From Massilia sp. MS-15 (GTDB lineage: Bacteria; Pseudomonadota; Gammaproteobacteria; Burkholderiales; Burkholderiaceae_D): a stretch of DNA of 57,528 nt. Below are positions 29,925 to 39,444 of the stretch, piece by piece. The notes below the pieces were generated by a model. It was given only the letters and a program-made list of their open reading frames with translations. It was not told the origin of the DNA and searched no databases. The stretch lies in contig NZ_JAIWIA010000035.1 of the NCBI RefSeq assembly GCF_020176695.1, positions 1 to 57,528 on the forward strand. The letters are read 5' to 3'. Position numbers and translations under genes: made by a program. How positions within the stretch are numbered: position 1 is the stretch's first letter; every line of letters begins with the position of its first letter.

Positions 29925-30398
29925 TTGTTCACAAGTTCGTCAAACAACAAATTTATTCCTGTGGACATCTTTGCTGGATGTGAAAATACCTAAATCAATG
30001 ATTTATATAACTTTTTTTCACGGCGAACTGTAGGTATACACAGTAGGGCTTCCTACTTATGGGTAAATTGTCCCAGCGTCCTGCCCATTGTTCACAAAGT
30101 TATCAACAGGTCGGTGGATGAGCTGGGAAAAGTGCTTGGTTTACGCGGACTTAGCTCAACTCTTCAAGTAAGCTCTGAAGATTCTGGTGCGCTGCAGCGA
30201 GTTTTCCCGGAGCATATGTGCAGTTATGCACAGCAAGCCGATTCCAGCCTGGGTTGTTAACAGGGATAACTTGCGTTTTGCAAGTGCTTGAATTGATTGG
30301 CAAATTTATTGGTGTCCCAGCGAATCGGCTGATTTCGCTTGATCTAACGTAAACCTCGGACGGGGTCAAGCGCCGCGCTATTCACAAAGTTTTCCACA
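29925..30398. other. DnaA-box-rich AT-rich intergenic region (oriC-like)
   Basis: The only long gene-free stretch (29883-30423). One exact match to TTATNCACA lies at 30224-30232. Single-mismatch boxes lie at 29925 (TTGTTCACA), 30034 (GTATACACA), 30088 (TTGTTCACA), 30100 (TTATCAACA), 30378 (CTATTCACA) and 30390 (TTTTCCACA). The pairs at 30088/30100 and 30378/30390 share the same layout: two boxes with a 3-base AAG spacer. Bases 29983-30018 are 31 of 36 A/T, a candidate unwinding element. All this is unusual in a high-GC genome. It may be a replication origin or another DnaA-binding locus. Confidence 0.55.
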
Positions 30399-30423
30399 GC
30401 CACTGCACATCAAAAGGTTGGAA

Positions 30424-32430
30424 TTGGCACACTGTTTTCTACAGGTTGCGCTCGATACGCCGCTCAACAGCTGTTTCGACTACCGTTGGGAGTATGAAGC
30501 GGGTGCCGAGCCGGTCGTTGGCCAGCTGGTGCTGGTGCCTTTCGCACGGCGCGAAGTGGTGGGCCTGATTGTTGCCATTAAGGAAAACAGCGAAGTTCCG
30601 GTGGACAAGCTCAAGGAGGCGATCGCGGTACGCAGCCAGCTTTCGGCCTTGCCCGAGCGCTGGCTGGCGCTGGCGCGCTTCGCCGCCGACTACTACCAGC
30701 GCCCGCTGGGCGAAGTGGCGCTCCCGGGCCTGCCGAAGAACCTGCGGGTGCCGAAGACCGTGGCGCTCGACCGCGCGCTCAAGAAGCTGGCGAAGGACGC
30801 GCACCCGCACGATCCGGCCCCGACCGGCATGCCGGCGTTGAACCCGGCGCAGCAGGAGGCGGCCGACGCCATCGGCGGGGCCCAGGGCTTTGCACCGATG
30901 CTGCTGTACGGTGTCACCGGCAGCGGCAAGACCGAGGTCTACCTGCGGGCCTGTACCCAGGTGCTGGCGCGCGATCCGGACGCCCAGATCCTGATCCTGG
31001 TCCCCGAGATCAACCTGACCCCGCAGCTGGAAGGGAATATCCGCGCGCGCTTGCCCGGCCTGATGCTGGCGACCCTGCACAGCAGCCTGTCCGAGGGCGA
31101 GCGCATGCTGCACTGGCTGGCCGCGCACCAGGGCCGGGCGCGCATCGTGCTGGGCACGCGCCTGGCGATCCTGTCCTCGCTGCCGCATCTGCGCCTGATC
31201 GTCATCGACGAGGAACACGACCCTTCATACAAGCAGCAGGAAGGCCTGCGCTACTCGGCGCGCGACCTGGCGGTATGGCGTGCGCACCAGCTGGCGATCC
31301 CGATCGTGCTCGGCTCGGCCACGCCCTCGCTGGAGAGCTGGCACCATGCGCAATCGGGCCGCTACCGCAAGCTGGAGCTGCGCGAGCGCGCCGTGCGCGA
31401 CGCCGTGCTGCCCGTCGTGAAGCTGGTGGACCTGGAGCGCGACCGTCCCAAGGATGGCCTGAGCAGCGCCCTGGTCGCCGCGCTGCGCCAGCGCCTCGAC
31501 CGCGGCGAGCAGTCGCTGCTGTTCCTGAACCGGCGCGGCTATGCGCCCGTGATCTGCTGCGACGCCTGCGGCTGGATCAGCAACTGCACCCGCTGCACCG
31601 CCTTCATGGTGCTGCACCGGCCCGAGCACCGCCTGCGCTGCCACCACTGCAGCCTGGAGCTGCGCATCCCGCGCCACTGCCCGACCTGCGGCAACGTCGA
31701 CCTGCAGCCGCTGGGGCGCGGCACCCAGCGCGTCGAGGAAGGATTGCAGGCGATGTTCCCGGAAGCGCGCATCCTGCGCATCGACGCCGATTCCACGCGC
31801 CTGAAGGGCAGCGCGCAGGCCGCCTTCGACAGCGTGCACCGGGGCGAGGTCGACATCCTGGTCGGCACCCAGATGGTCGCCAAGGGCCACGACTTCAAGA
31901 AGCTGACCCTGGTCGGCATCCTGAACCCGGACACGGCCCTGTTCTCGCAGGACTACCGCGCCAGCGAGCGCCTGTTCGCGCAGCTGATGCAGGTGGCCGG
32001 CCGGGCCGGCCGGGCCGGCGCGGCCTCCGAGGTGCTGGTGCAGACCCGCTACGCCAGCCACCCGCTGTACGGCGCCGTGATGCGCCACGACTACGACCGT
32101 TTCGCCGGCAGCCTGCTGGCCGAGCGGCGCCAGGCCGGCTTGCCGCCCTATATGTACCAGGCCCTGCTGCGCGCCGAGGCGCCCGCGCTGGCCGATGCGA
32201 TCGCCTTCCTGGAAGCGGCGCGCGACAGCCTCGTGTTCGAGGCCGTGACCGTCAACGACCCGATTCCGATGACGATGACGCGGGTGCACAACGTCGACCG
32301 CGCCCAGCTGCTGGTGGAGTCTAGCTCGCGCCCGGCGCTGCAGGCCTTCCTGCGCGAGTGGGTGGAGCTGCTGCGCGCCATGAAGTCGCGCGTGCGCTGG
32401 TCGCTCGAGGTCGACCCGCTCGATATCTGA
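30424..32430 (+). CDS. priA: primosomal replication protein N' (PriA helicase)
   Basis: Superfamily 2 DNA helicase (668 residues) that reloads the replisome at stalled forks. Walker A GVTGSGKTEVYL, the DEEH box (VIDEEHDPSYKQQEGLRY) and the two zinc-binding Cys clusters (CCDACGWISNCTRC, then CHHC and CPTCG) are all present. No ATG fits. AAAAGG at 30412-30417 is 6 bases before the TTG at 30424, which is preferred over the TTG at 30418 that touches it. Preceded by the DnaA-box region. Confidence 0.95.
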   Translation: MAHCFLQVALDTPLNSCFDYRWEYEAGAEPVVGQLVLVPFARREVVGLIVAIKENSEVPVDKLKEAIAVRSQLSALPERWLALARFAADYYQRPLGEVALPGLPKNLRVPKTVALDRALKKLAKDAHPHDPAPTGMPALNPAQQEAADAIGGAQGFAPMLLYGVTGSGKTEVYLRACTQVLARDPDAQILILVPEINLTPQLEGNIRARLPGLMLATLHSSLSEGERMLHWLAAHQGRARIVLGTRLAILSSLPHLRLIVIDEEHDPSYKQQEGLRYSARDLAVWRAHQLAIPIVLGSATPSLESWHHAQSGRYRKLELRERAVRDAVLPVVKLVDLERDRPKDGLSSALVAALRQRLDRGEQSLLFLNRRGYAPVICCDACGWISNCTRCTAFMVLHRPEHRLRCHHCSLELRIPRHCPTCGNVDLQPLGRGTQRVEEGLQAMFPEARILRIDADSTRLKGSAQAAFDSVHRGEVDILVGTQMVAKGHDFKKLTLVGILNPDTALFSQDYRASERLFAQLMQVAGRAGRAGAASEVLVQTRYASHPLYGAVMRHDYDRFAGSLLAERRQAGLPPYMYQALLRAEAPALADAIAFLEAARDSLVFEAVTVNDPIPMTMTRVHNVDRAQLLVESSSRPALQAFLREWVELLRAMKSRVRWSLEVDPLDI

Positions 32431-32524
32431 GCCCGGGAAGCCCCTTGACCCTAGCGGTGCGGGCGAGGGCGCCGAAAATCGCGTATCGTTTCGTCATGAA
32501 TCGTGCACGAGGCAGGGAGGAACG

Positions 32525-33964
32525 ATGAACAGAATGGATGTGGACGTCGCCGTGATCGGCACCGGCACCGCCGGCATGACGGCCTACCGTGCGGCGAAGG
32601 CGCAGGGCGCGCGGGTGCTCGTCATCGAAGGCGGTGAGTACGGCACCACCTGCGCCCGGGTCGGCTGCATGCCCAGCAAGCTCCTGATCGCCGCGGCGGA
32701 AAGCGCCCATGCGATGCGGCACAGCGCGCCCTTCGGCGTGCATGCGGGCGAAGTCCGCATCGACGGGCGCGCCGTCATGGAACGCGTGCGGCGCGAGCGC
32801 GACCGCTTCGTCGGCTTCGTGCTGGAGAGCGTCGCTTCCTTCCCGGAGCAAGACCGGCTGCGCGGCCATGCGCGCTTCACCGGCCCGCATACCCTGCTGG
32901 TGGACGAGCATACCGAGGTCAGCGCCGCGCGCATCGTGATCGCCACCGGCTCGTCGCCGCTGCGCCTGCCGGCGCTGGCCGATGGCGGGCCCGGGGTCGT
33001 CACCAGCGACGACGTGTTCTATTGGGACACGCTGCCGGAATCGGTGGCCGTGATCGGCACCGGCGTGATCGGCCTCGAGCTGGGCCAGGCCCTGCACCGG
33101 CTCGGCGTGCGCGTGAAACTGTTCGCGCGCGGCGGCAGCATCGCCCAGCTGAGCGATCCGGAGGTATTGCGCTGCGCCACCCGCGTGCTGGGCGGCGAGC
33201 TCGACATCCAGTTCCAGTCGACGGCGCTGGGAGCGGTGCAGGAGGATGGCCAGGTCGCGCTCACGGTGGCCGACGCGCTTGGCGGGGAAAGCACCGAGCG
33301 TTTCCAGTGTGTGCTGGTGGCGGCCGGGCGCAGGCCGAACGTGCACGATCTCGGGCTGGAACACAGCGGCCTGGAGCGCGGACCTGACGGCATCCCGCTG
33401 TTCGACGCGCGCACCATGCAGTGCGGGACCAGCCACGTCTTCATCGCGGGCGACGCCAACGACGAGCGTCCGCTGCTGCACGACGCGGCCGACCACGGCA
33501 AGATCGCGGGCGACAATGCGGGGCGCTATCCGGACGTGCGTCCAGGCCTGCGCCGCACGCCGATCGCGGTCGCCTTCACGGAGCCGAACATCGCGACCCT
33601 GGGCGCCAGCTACCGCCAGCTGTGCGCGGGCGGCGCGCGCAAGTTCGCGGTCGGCGCGGTCTCGTTCGAGAACCAGGGCCGCAGCCGGGTGATGCTGCAG
33701 AACCAGGGAATGCTGCGGGTGTATGCGGAATTCGGTTCGCGCCGCTTCCTGGGTGCCGAGATGATCGCGCCGCGCGCCGAACACCTGGCGCACACGCTGG
33801 CCTGGGCCTGCCAGATGCGCATGACGGTGGACCAGATGCTGGACATGCCCTTCTACCACCCGGTGATCGAGGAGGGCGTGCGTACCGCCCTGCGCGACCT
33901 GTCCCGTTGCCTGGCGGCCGGCGAGAGCGACGTCGATGCGGCCGATACCGAACCGGGAACCTGA
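32525..33964 (+). CDS. dihydrolipoamide-dehydrogenase-like FAD/NAD oxidoreductase
   Basis: Class I pyridine nucleotide-disulfide oxidoreductase (479 residues). The FAD-binding GTGTAG motif is at 12-17. The redox-active disulfide is Cys43-Cys48 (TTCARVGCMPSK), the NAD-binding region is VIGTGVIGLELGQ, and the C-terminal HPVIEEG carries the catalytic His/Glu pair. GGAGG precedes the ATG at 32525. There are no E1 or E2 genes nearby, so it is not part of a 2-oxoacid dehydrogenase operon. The electron acceptor is unknown; lipoamide dehydrogenase is the family name, not a proven activity. Confidence 0.85.
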   Translation: MNRMDVDVAVIGTGTAGMTAYRAAKAQGARVLVIEGGEYGTTCARVGCMPSKLLIAAAESAHAMRHSAPFGVHAGEVRIDGRAVMERVRRERDRFVGFVLESVASFPEQDRLRGHARFTGPHTLLVDEHTEVSAARIVIATGSSPLRLPALADGGPGVVTSDDVFYWDTLPESVAVIGTGVIGLELGQALHRLGVRVKLFARGGSIAQLSDPEVLRCATRVLGGELDIQFQSTALGAVQEDGQVALTVADALGGESTERFQCVLVAAGRRPNVHDLGLEHSGLERGPDGIPLFDARTMQCGTSHVFIAGDANDERPLLHDAADHGKIAGDNAGRYPDVRPGLRRTPIAVAFTEPNIATLGASYRQLCAGGARKFAVGAVSFENQGRSRVMLQNQGMLRVYAEFGSRRFLGAEMIAPRAEHLAHTLAWACQMRMTVDQMLDMPFYHPVIEEGVRTALRDLSRCLAAGESDVDAADTEPGT

Positions 33965-33984
33965 ACGCTACCCAGGCCGGGCGC

Positions 33985-34470
33985 TCAGTTCAGGTAGCTC
34001 GCGTCCAGCTTGCCTTCCTCGGCCAGCTGGCGCAGGATGCGCACCGTATCGATGTCCGCTTCCTGGTAGGCCGAGCGCTTGAAGTCGTCGTACATGGCGT
34101 TCGCGGGGTCGGTATGTTCGCCCTGGCCGTCGTCGTAGCAGAAGCGCACCAGCAGCACACCTTCGGCCGGCGCCTCGATCCGCATGAGCAGGCTGGATGC
34201 GGCGATCTCGCCCTGGGCCGGCACTTCGTAGCGCACTTGCTGCAGCGGCGTCAGGTGCACGACATCGTCGACCACCAAATCCCCATAGCGCAGGCGGCGC
34301 TTGAAGCTGCCGCTGCTGCGCTCGCCGATCGTGCATTCGTCCAGGTGCGGCACGAACAGGGTCGGCGATTCGGCGCGCAGCACCAGGCCGCGCCATAGCT
34401 GCTCGACCGAGAGGGTGTCGGCCAGCGGATTGAGCGGATCGTTGATCTGGATGAGATGTTCAAATTTCAT
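33985..34470 (-). CDS. SRPBCC-fold protein of the DUF1857 (AtaL-like) type
   Basis: Protein of 161 residues starting MKFEHLIQINDPLNP, matching the DUF1857/AtaL-like START-fold family. Fungal and bacterial members are thought to bind small hydrophobic ligands; the function is not established. It converges with the flavoprotein gene (20 bases between stops) and diverges from modA. The start at 34470 is chosen because the upstream in-frame extension runs back across the modA promoter region. Confidence 0.75.
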   Translation of the reverse strand: MKFEHLIQINDPLNPLADTLSVEQLWRGLVLRAESPTLFVPHLDECTIGERSSGSFKRRLRYGDLVVDDVVHLTPLQQVRYEVPAQGEIAASSLLMRIEAPAEGVLLVRFCYDDGQGEHTDPANAMYDDFKRSAYQEADIDTVRILRQLAEEGKLDASYLN

Positions 34471-34485
34471 GAGCGGTGTCCATAA

Positions 34486-35358
<873 letters not shown>

Positions 35359-35363
35359 CCCGG

Positions 35364-36044
35364 ATGGCAAGCAGCGACTTCGCAGCCGTCTGGCTGACCC
35401 TCAAGCTGGCCGGCGTCGTGACCGCGCTGCTGCTGGTGCTCGGCACGCCGCTCGCCTGGTGGCTGGCGCGCACCCGCTCGCGCCTGAAGGGCGTGGTGGG
35501 CGCGGTCGTGGCCCTGCCGCTGGTGCTGCCGCCCACCGTGCTCGGCTTTTACCTGCTGGTGGCGATGGGGCCGGAAGGCCCGGTGGGACGCGCCACCACG
35601 GCGCTCGGCCTGGGCACGCTGCCCTTTACCTTCCCGGGGCTGGTAGTGGGCTCGATCCTGTATTCGATGCCTTTCGTGGTCCAGCCGCTGCAGAACGCCT
35701 TCGAGGCCATCGGCGCGCGGCCGCTGGAGGCGGCGGCAACCCTGCGTGCCAGTCCCTGGGACAGCTTCTGGTCGGTGGCGGTGCCGCTGGCGCGGCCCGG
35801 CTTCCTGTCCGGCGCCATCCTCGGCTTCGCGCATACGGTGGGCGAGTTCGGCGTGGTGCTCATGATCGGCGGGAATATCCCGGACAAGACCCGCATGGTC
35901 TCGGTGCAGATGTACGACCACGTCGAGGCGATGGAATATGCGCAGGCGCACTGGCTGGCCGGCGGCATGCTGGTGTTCAGCTTCCTGGTGCTGCTGGCGC
36001 TGTACACCTTCAACCCGCCGGCGCTGAACAGGGGCAGGCGGTGA
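35364..36044 (+). CDS. modB: molybdate ABC transporter permease ModB
   Basis: Inner-membrane permease (226 residues, about five transmembrane segments). The EAA loop [25 protein letters not shown] contacts Mod[14 protein letters not shown] and [18 protein letters not shown] are diagnostic for ModB. The ATG at 35364 begins a typical N-terminus ([20 protein letters not shown]). The stop overlaps the modC GTG start (GTGA). Confidence 0.93.
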   Translation: MASSDFAAVWLTLKLAGVVTALLLVLGTPLAWWLARTRSRLKGVVGAVVALPLVLPPTVLGFYLLVAMGPEGPVGRATTALGLGTLPFTFPGLVVGSILYSMPFVVQPLQNAFEAIGARPLEAAATLRASPWDSFWSVAVPLARPGFLSGAILGFAHTVGEFGVVLMIGGNIPDKTRMVSVQMYDHVEAMEYAQAHWLAGGMLVFSFLVLLALYTFNPPALNRGRR

Positions 36045-37117
36045 GCGGCATCCGCGCCCGCATCCGCATCGACCGCGGCGGCTTCGTGCTGGACGCCGAC
36101 CTGCACCTGCCCGCGCGCGGCGTCTCGGCCCTGTTCGGGCATTCGGGCTCGGGCAAGACCACCTGCCTGCGCGCCATCGCCGGCCTGGAACGCGCGCCGG
36201 GCGCGCTGGTGGCGCTCGGCGAGGAGGTCTGGCAGGACGAGGCGCGCGGCGTTTTCGTGCCGACCCACCGGCGCGCCCTCGGCTACGTGTTCCAGGAAGC
36301 GAGCCTGTTTCCCCACCTGAGCGTGCACGGCAACCTGGTCTTCGGGATGAAACGGGTGGCGGCCGGCGAGCGCCAGTTCGCCCTCGGTCCGGTGGCCGAG
36401 ATGCTGGGCATCGGCGCGCTGCTCGAGCGCCGTCCGCACAGCCTGTCGGGCGGCGAGCGCCAGCGCGTGGCGATCGCGCGCGCCCTGTTGTCCTCGCCGC
36501 GCCTGCTGCTGATGGACGAGCCGCTGGCCGCGCTCGACCTGCCGCGCCGGCAGGAGATCCTGCCCTATCTGGAGCGCATGCACGGCGAGCTGTCGATTCC
36601 GATCGTGTACGTGAGCCATGCACCGGACGAAGTGGCGCGCCTGGCCGACCACCTGGTGCTGCTGGACGCCGGCCGGGTAGTGGCGAGCGGTCCGCTGAAG
36701 GAGGTCCTGGCGCGCACCGACCTGCCGCCCGCGTTTGCCGACGACCCTGGCGTGGTGCTCGATACCGTGCTGGCCTCGCACGAAACCGACAACCTGTCCT
36801 GCCTGCAGTTCCCGGGTGGTTCGCTGTTCGTGGGCCGGCGCCGCGAAGCGCTGGGCAGCCGCATGCGCTGCCGCATCCATGCGCGCGACGTCAGCCTGGC
36901 GCTCGAGCGCCCCCACCGCAGCAGCATCCTGAACCTGCTGCCGGCCCTGGTCACGGCCTGCGCCGCCACCGACACCCCGGGCCATGTGCTGGTGCAGATG
37001 CGGGTGGGCGAAGCCACGCTGCTGGCGCGCATTTCGGAGCGCTCGCGGCGCGAGCTCGACATCCGCCCGGGCCTGCAGGCCTGGGCCCAGGTCAAGGCGG
37101 TGGCGCTGCTCACCTGA
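36041..37117 (+). CDS. modC: molybdate ABC transporter ATPase ModC
   Basis: Cytoplasmic ATPase (358 residues). Walker [10 protein letters not shown] is at 33-41. The signature [15 protein letters not shown] and Walker [13 protein letters not shown] follow, and a C-terminal TOBE/Mop domain (from about residue 290) would bind molybdate for feedback control. The start is GTG at 36041, translationally coupled to modB by GTGA. A 3' gap of 110 bases precedes rep. Confidence 0.93.
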   Translation: MSGIRARIRIDRGGFVLDADLHLPARGVSALFGHSGSGKTTCLRAIAGLERAPGALVALGEEVWQDEARGVFVPTHRRALGYVFQEASLFPHLSVHGNLVFGMKRVAAGERQFALGPVAEMLGIGALLERRPHSLSGGERQRVAIARALLSSPRLLLMDEPLAALDLPRRQEILPYLERMHGELSIPIVYVSHAPDEVARLADHLVLLDAGRVVASGPLKEVLARTDLPPAFADDPGVVLDTVLASHETDNLSCLQFPGGSLFVGRRREALGSRMRCRIHARDVSLALERPHRSSILNLLPALVTACAATDTPGHVLVQMRVGEATLLARISERSRRELDIRPGLQAWAQVKAVALLT

Positions 37118-37170
37118 AACCGCCCGCCTGTTGCAAACTGGCCAAGACGGAAAAATCGGGACGCCGGTTT

Positions 37171-37200
37171 TTGGCGCGACGTCCAACTCAGCCGTACAAT
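37171..37200 (+). promoter_or_regulatory. promoter of rep
   Basis: TTGGCG (37171-37176), 18-base spacer and TACAAT (37195-37200), ending 27 bases before the rep ATG. This is the best -35/-10 pair in the window. Confidence 0.45.
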
Positions 37201-37227
37201 ACCCGGCCATCCCGCAGAAATCTTCCC

Positions 37228-39288
37228 ATGTCCAACGCACCCAAATTCGGCCTCAACGGGCCGCAGAGCGAAGCCGTGCTCTATCTCGACGGCCCTTGCC
37301 TGGTGCTGGCCGGCGCCGGCTCGGGCAAGACGCGCGTCATTACGCAAAAGATCGCCTACATGATCGAAGACCGCGGCTACGATCCGCGCACGATCGCGGC
37401 GCTCACCTTCACCAACAAGGCGGCGCTCGAGATGCAGGAGCGCATCGCCAAGCTGCTCAAGCAGCCCAAGCAGGCCAAGCAGCTGACCGTCTCCACCTTC
37501 CACTCGCTGGGCGTCAAGATCCTGCGCCAGGAAGCGGCCGGCGTCGGCCTGAAGGACAAGTTTTCGATCATGGACAGCGACGACTGCTACACCGTCGTGT
37601 CCGACCTGGCGCTGACCACGGATAAACAGGAAATCCGCCGCATCCAGAACGCGATCTCGCTGTGGAAGAACGGCCTGGTCGACCCGGAAGACGCGATCCG
37701 CAATGCCAGGGACGAGGACGAGGCCATGTCGGCGCGCGTCTACCGCAGCTACCTGGCCACGCTGCAGGCCTACCAGGCGGTCGACTTCGACGACCTGATC
37801 CGCCTGCCGGTGGAGCTGTTCCGCAATAACGAATCGATCCGCGACCGCTGGCAGCGCCGCCTGCGCTACCTGCTCATGGACGAATACCAGGACACCAACA
37901 CCTGCCAGTACGAGCTGGTGAAACTGCTGGTGACGGGCCTGGGCAAAAAGCCGATGTTCACCGCCGTGGGCGACGACGACCAGGCGATCTACGCCTGGCG
38001 CGGCGCCTCGGTCGAGAACCTCAAGACGCTGCAGACCGACTTCCCCGACCTGCGCGTCATCAAGCTGGAGCAGAACTACCGCTCCACCACCCGCATCCTG
38101 CAGGCGGCCAACGCCGTCATCGGCAACAACCCGAAACTGTTCGAGAAGTCGCTGTGGTCCGAACATGGCCTGGGCGAGCCGATCGAGGTGCTGGGCATGC
38201 AGAGCGACGAGCAGGAAGCCGAGCAGGTGGCCATCATGATCTCGGCCGACCACTTCCAGCGCAAGAACAAGTGGACCGACTACGCCATCCTGTACCGCGG
38301 CAACCACCAGGCGCGCATCATCGAGCAGGCCCTGCGCAAGGAGCGCATCCCGTACACGATGTCGGGCGGGCAGAGCTTTTTCGACAAGGCCGAGATCAAG
38401 GACATCATCGCCTACCTGCGCCTGATTGCGAACCAGGACGACGACCCTGCTTTTATTCGCGCCGTCACCACCCCGAAGCGCGGGGTCGGCATGGCCACGC
38501 TGGAAACCCTGGGCGAATTCTCGAAGCAGTGGAACTGCTCGCTGTTCGAGGCCGCGCGCAAGGGCGGGCTGGAAGCCAAGCTGGCCGAGCGCCAGCTGGC
38601 GCCGCTGCGCGACTTCTGCCGTTTCCTGCTGGAGCTGGAAGACCGCGCCACCCGCCCGGGCCCAGCGGGCAGCGGCGACAACGCGGCCGAGGTGCTGGAC
38701 GACATGATGAAGGAGATGAACTACGAGCACTACCTGTACGAGAGCTTCGACGACCGCGCGGCCCAGGCCAAGTGGCAGAACGTACTGGAATTCACCAACT
38801 GGCTGAAGGAACGCGGCCGCGGCGGGCGCGACCGGGATGGAGAAGAGAAAAACCTGCTCGAGCTGACCCAGATGGTGGCGCTGATGTCGATGCTGGAAGG
38901 CGCGGACGAGGAACAGGACGCGGTGCGCATGTCGACCCTGCACGCCTCGAAAGGCCTGGAATATCCGCACGTGTTCCTGGTGGGCGTGGAAGAGGGCATC
39001 CTGCCGCACAAGGGTGATCCGGATGCGCCGGTGGAGGTGATGGCCGCGCGCATCCAGGAAGAGCGGCGCCTGATGTACGTGGGCATCACGCGCGCCCAGC
39101 GCACCTTGCGCCTGAGCTGGTGCAAGAAGCGCAAGCGCGCGGGCGAACTGGTGCATTGCGAGCCCTCGCGCTTCATCAAGGAGATGGCGCTCGACGTGGG
39201 CGACGCGCCACCGAAGGAAACCGAAGTATTGACGCCGAAAGAGCGCCTGGCCAGCCTGAAAGCCCTGCTGGCGATGCCAAAGGTGTAA
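37228..39288 (+). CDS. rep: ATP-dependent DNA helicase Rep
   Basis: Superfamily 1A 3'-5' helicase (686 residues) that helps replication forks pass protein blocks. Walker A is AGAGSGKTRVI near residue 35, motif II is DEYQDTN, motif III is VGDDDQAIYAWRGA, and motif VI is YVGITRAQRTLRL. Closer to Rep than UvrD: QNYRSTTRILQAAN and PEIKD-like segments match E. coli Rep. The ATG at 37228 lies downstream of a good promoter. Confidence 0.94.
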   Translation: MSNAPKFGLNGPQSEAVLYLDGPCLVLAGAGSGKTRVITQKIAYMIEDRGYDPRTIAALTFTNKAALEMQERIAKLLKQPKQAKQLTVSTFHSLGVKILRQEAAGVGLKDKFSIMDSDDCYTVVSDLALTTDKQEIRRIQNAISLWKNGLVDPEDAIRNARDEDEAMSARVYRSYLATLQAYQAVDFDDLIRLPVELFRNNESIRDRWQRRLRYLLMDEYQDTNTCQYELVKLLVTGLGKKPMFTAVGDDDQAIYAWRGASVENLKTLQTDFPDLRVIKLEQNYRSTTRILQAANAVIGNNPKLFEKSLWSEHGLGEPIEVLGMQSDEQEAEQVAIMISADHFQRKNKWTDYAILYRGNHQARIIEQALRKERIPYTMSGGQSFFDKAEIKDIIAYLRLIANQDDDPAFIRAVTTPKRGVGMATLETLGEFSKQWNCSLFEAARKGGLEAKLAERQLAPLRDFCRFLLELEDRATRPGPAGSGDNAAEVLDDMMKEMNYEHYLYESFDDRAAQAKWQNVLEFTNWLKERGRGGRDRDGEEKNLLELTQMVALMSMLEGADEEQDAVRMSTLHASKGLEYPHVFLVGVEEGILPHKGDPDAPVEVMAARIQEERRLMYVGITRAQRTLRLSWCKKRKRAGELVHCEPSRFIKEMALDVGDAPPKETEVLTPKERLASLKALLAMPKV

Positions 39289-39312
39289 GCCTTTGGGCAA
39301 TCCGTTGCGTGG

Positions 39313-39337
39313 AAGCCTTGGCGAGCTGCCAAGGCTT
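39313..39337 (+). terminator. hairpin downstream of rep
   Basis: Perfect 10-bp stem, AAGCCTTGGC and GCCAAGGCTT, with loop GAGCT. No U-tract follows, so it is a weak or Rho-assisted terminator at best. The remaining bases to the protease start at 39445 show nothing else clear. Confidence 0.5.
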
Positions 39338-39444
39338 GCGCACGATTGAAAGACAGCCATTGACTTCAACTGGTCGACAAGAAATACTTTGAGGAAAGCG
39401 AGCCCATCCTTCGGGCGCCGCGCCCACTTCCTCCTACCTCACGC

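Noticed and set aside
32445..32450. TTGACC before the flavoprotein gene as the -35 of a MerR-type promoter.
   Set aside because: No matching -10 at 17-20 bases and no dyad typical of MerR regulators.
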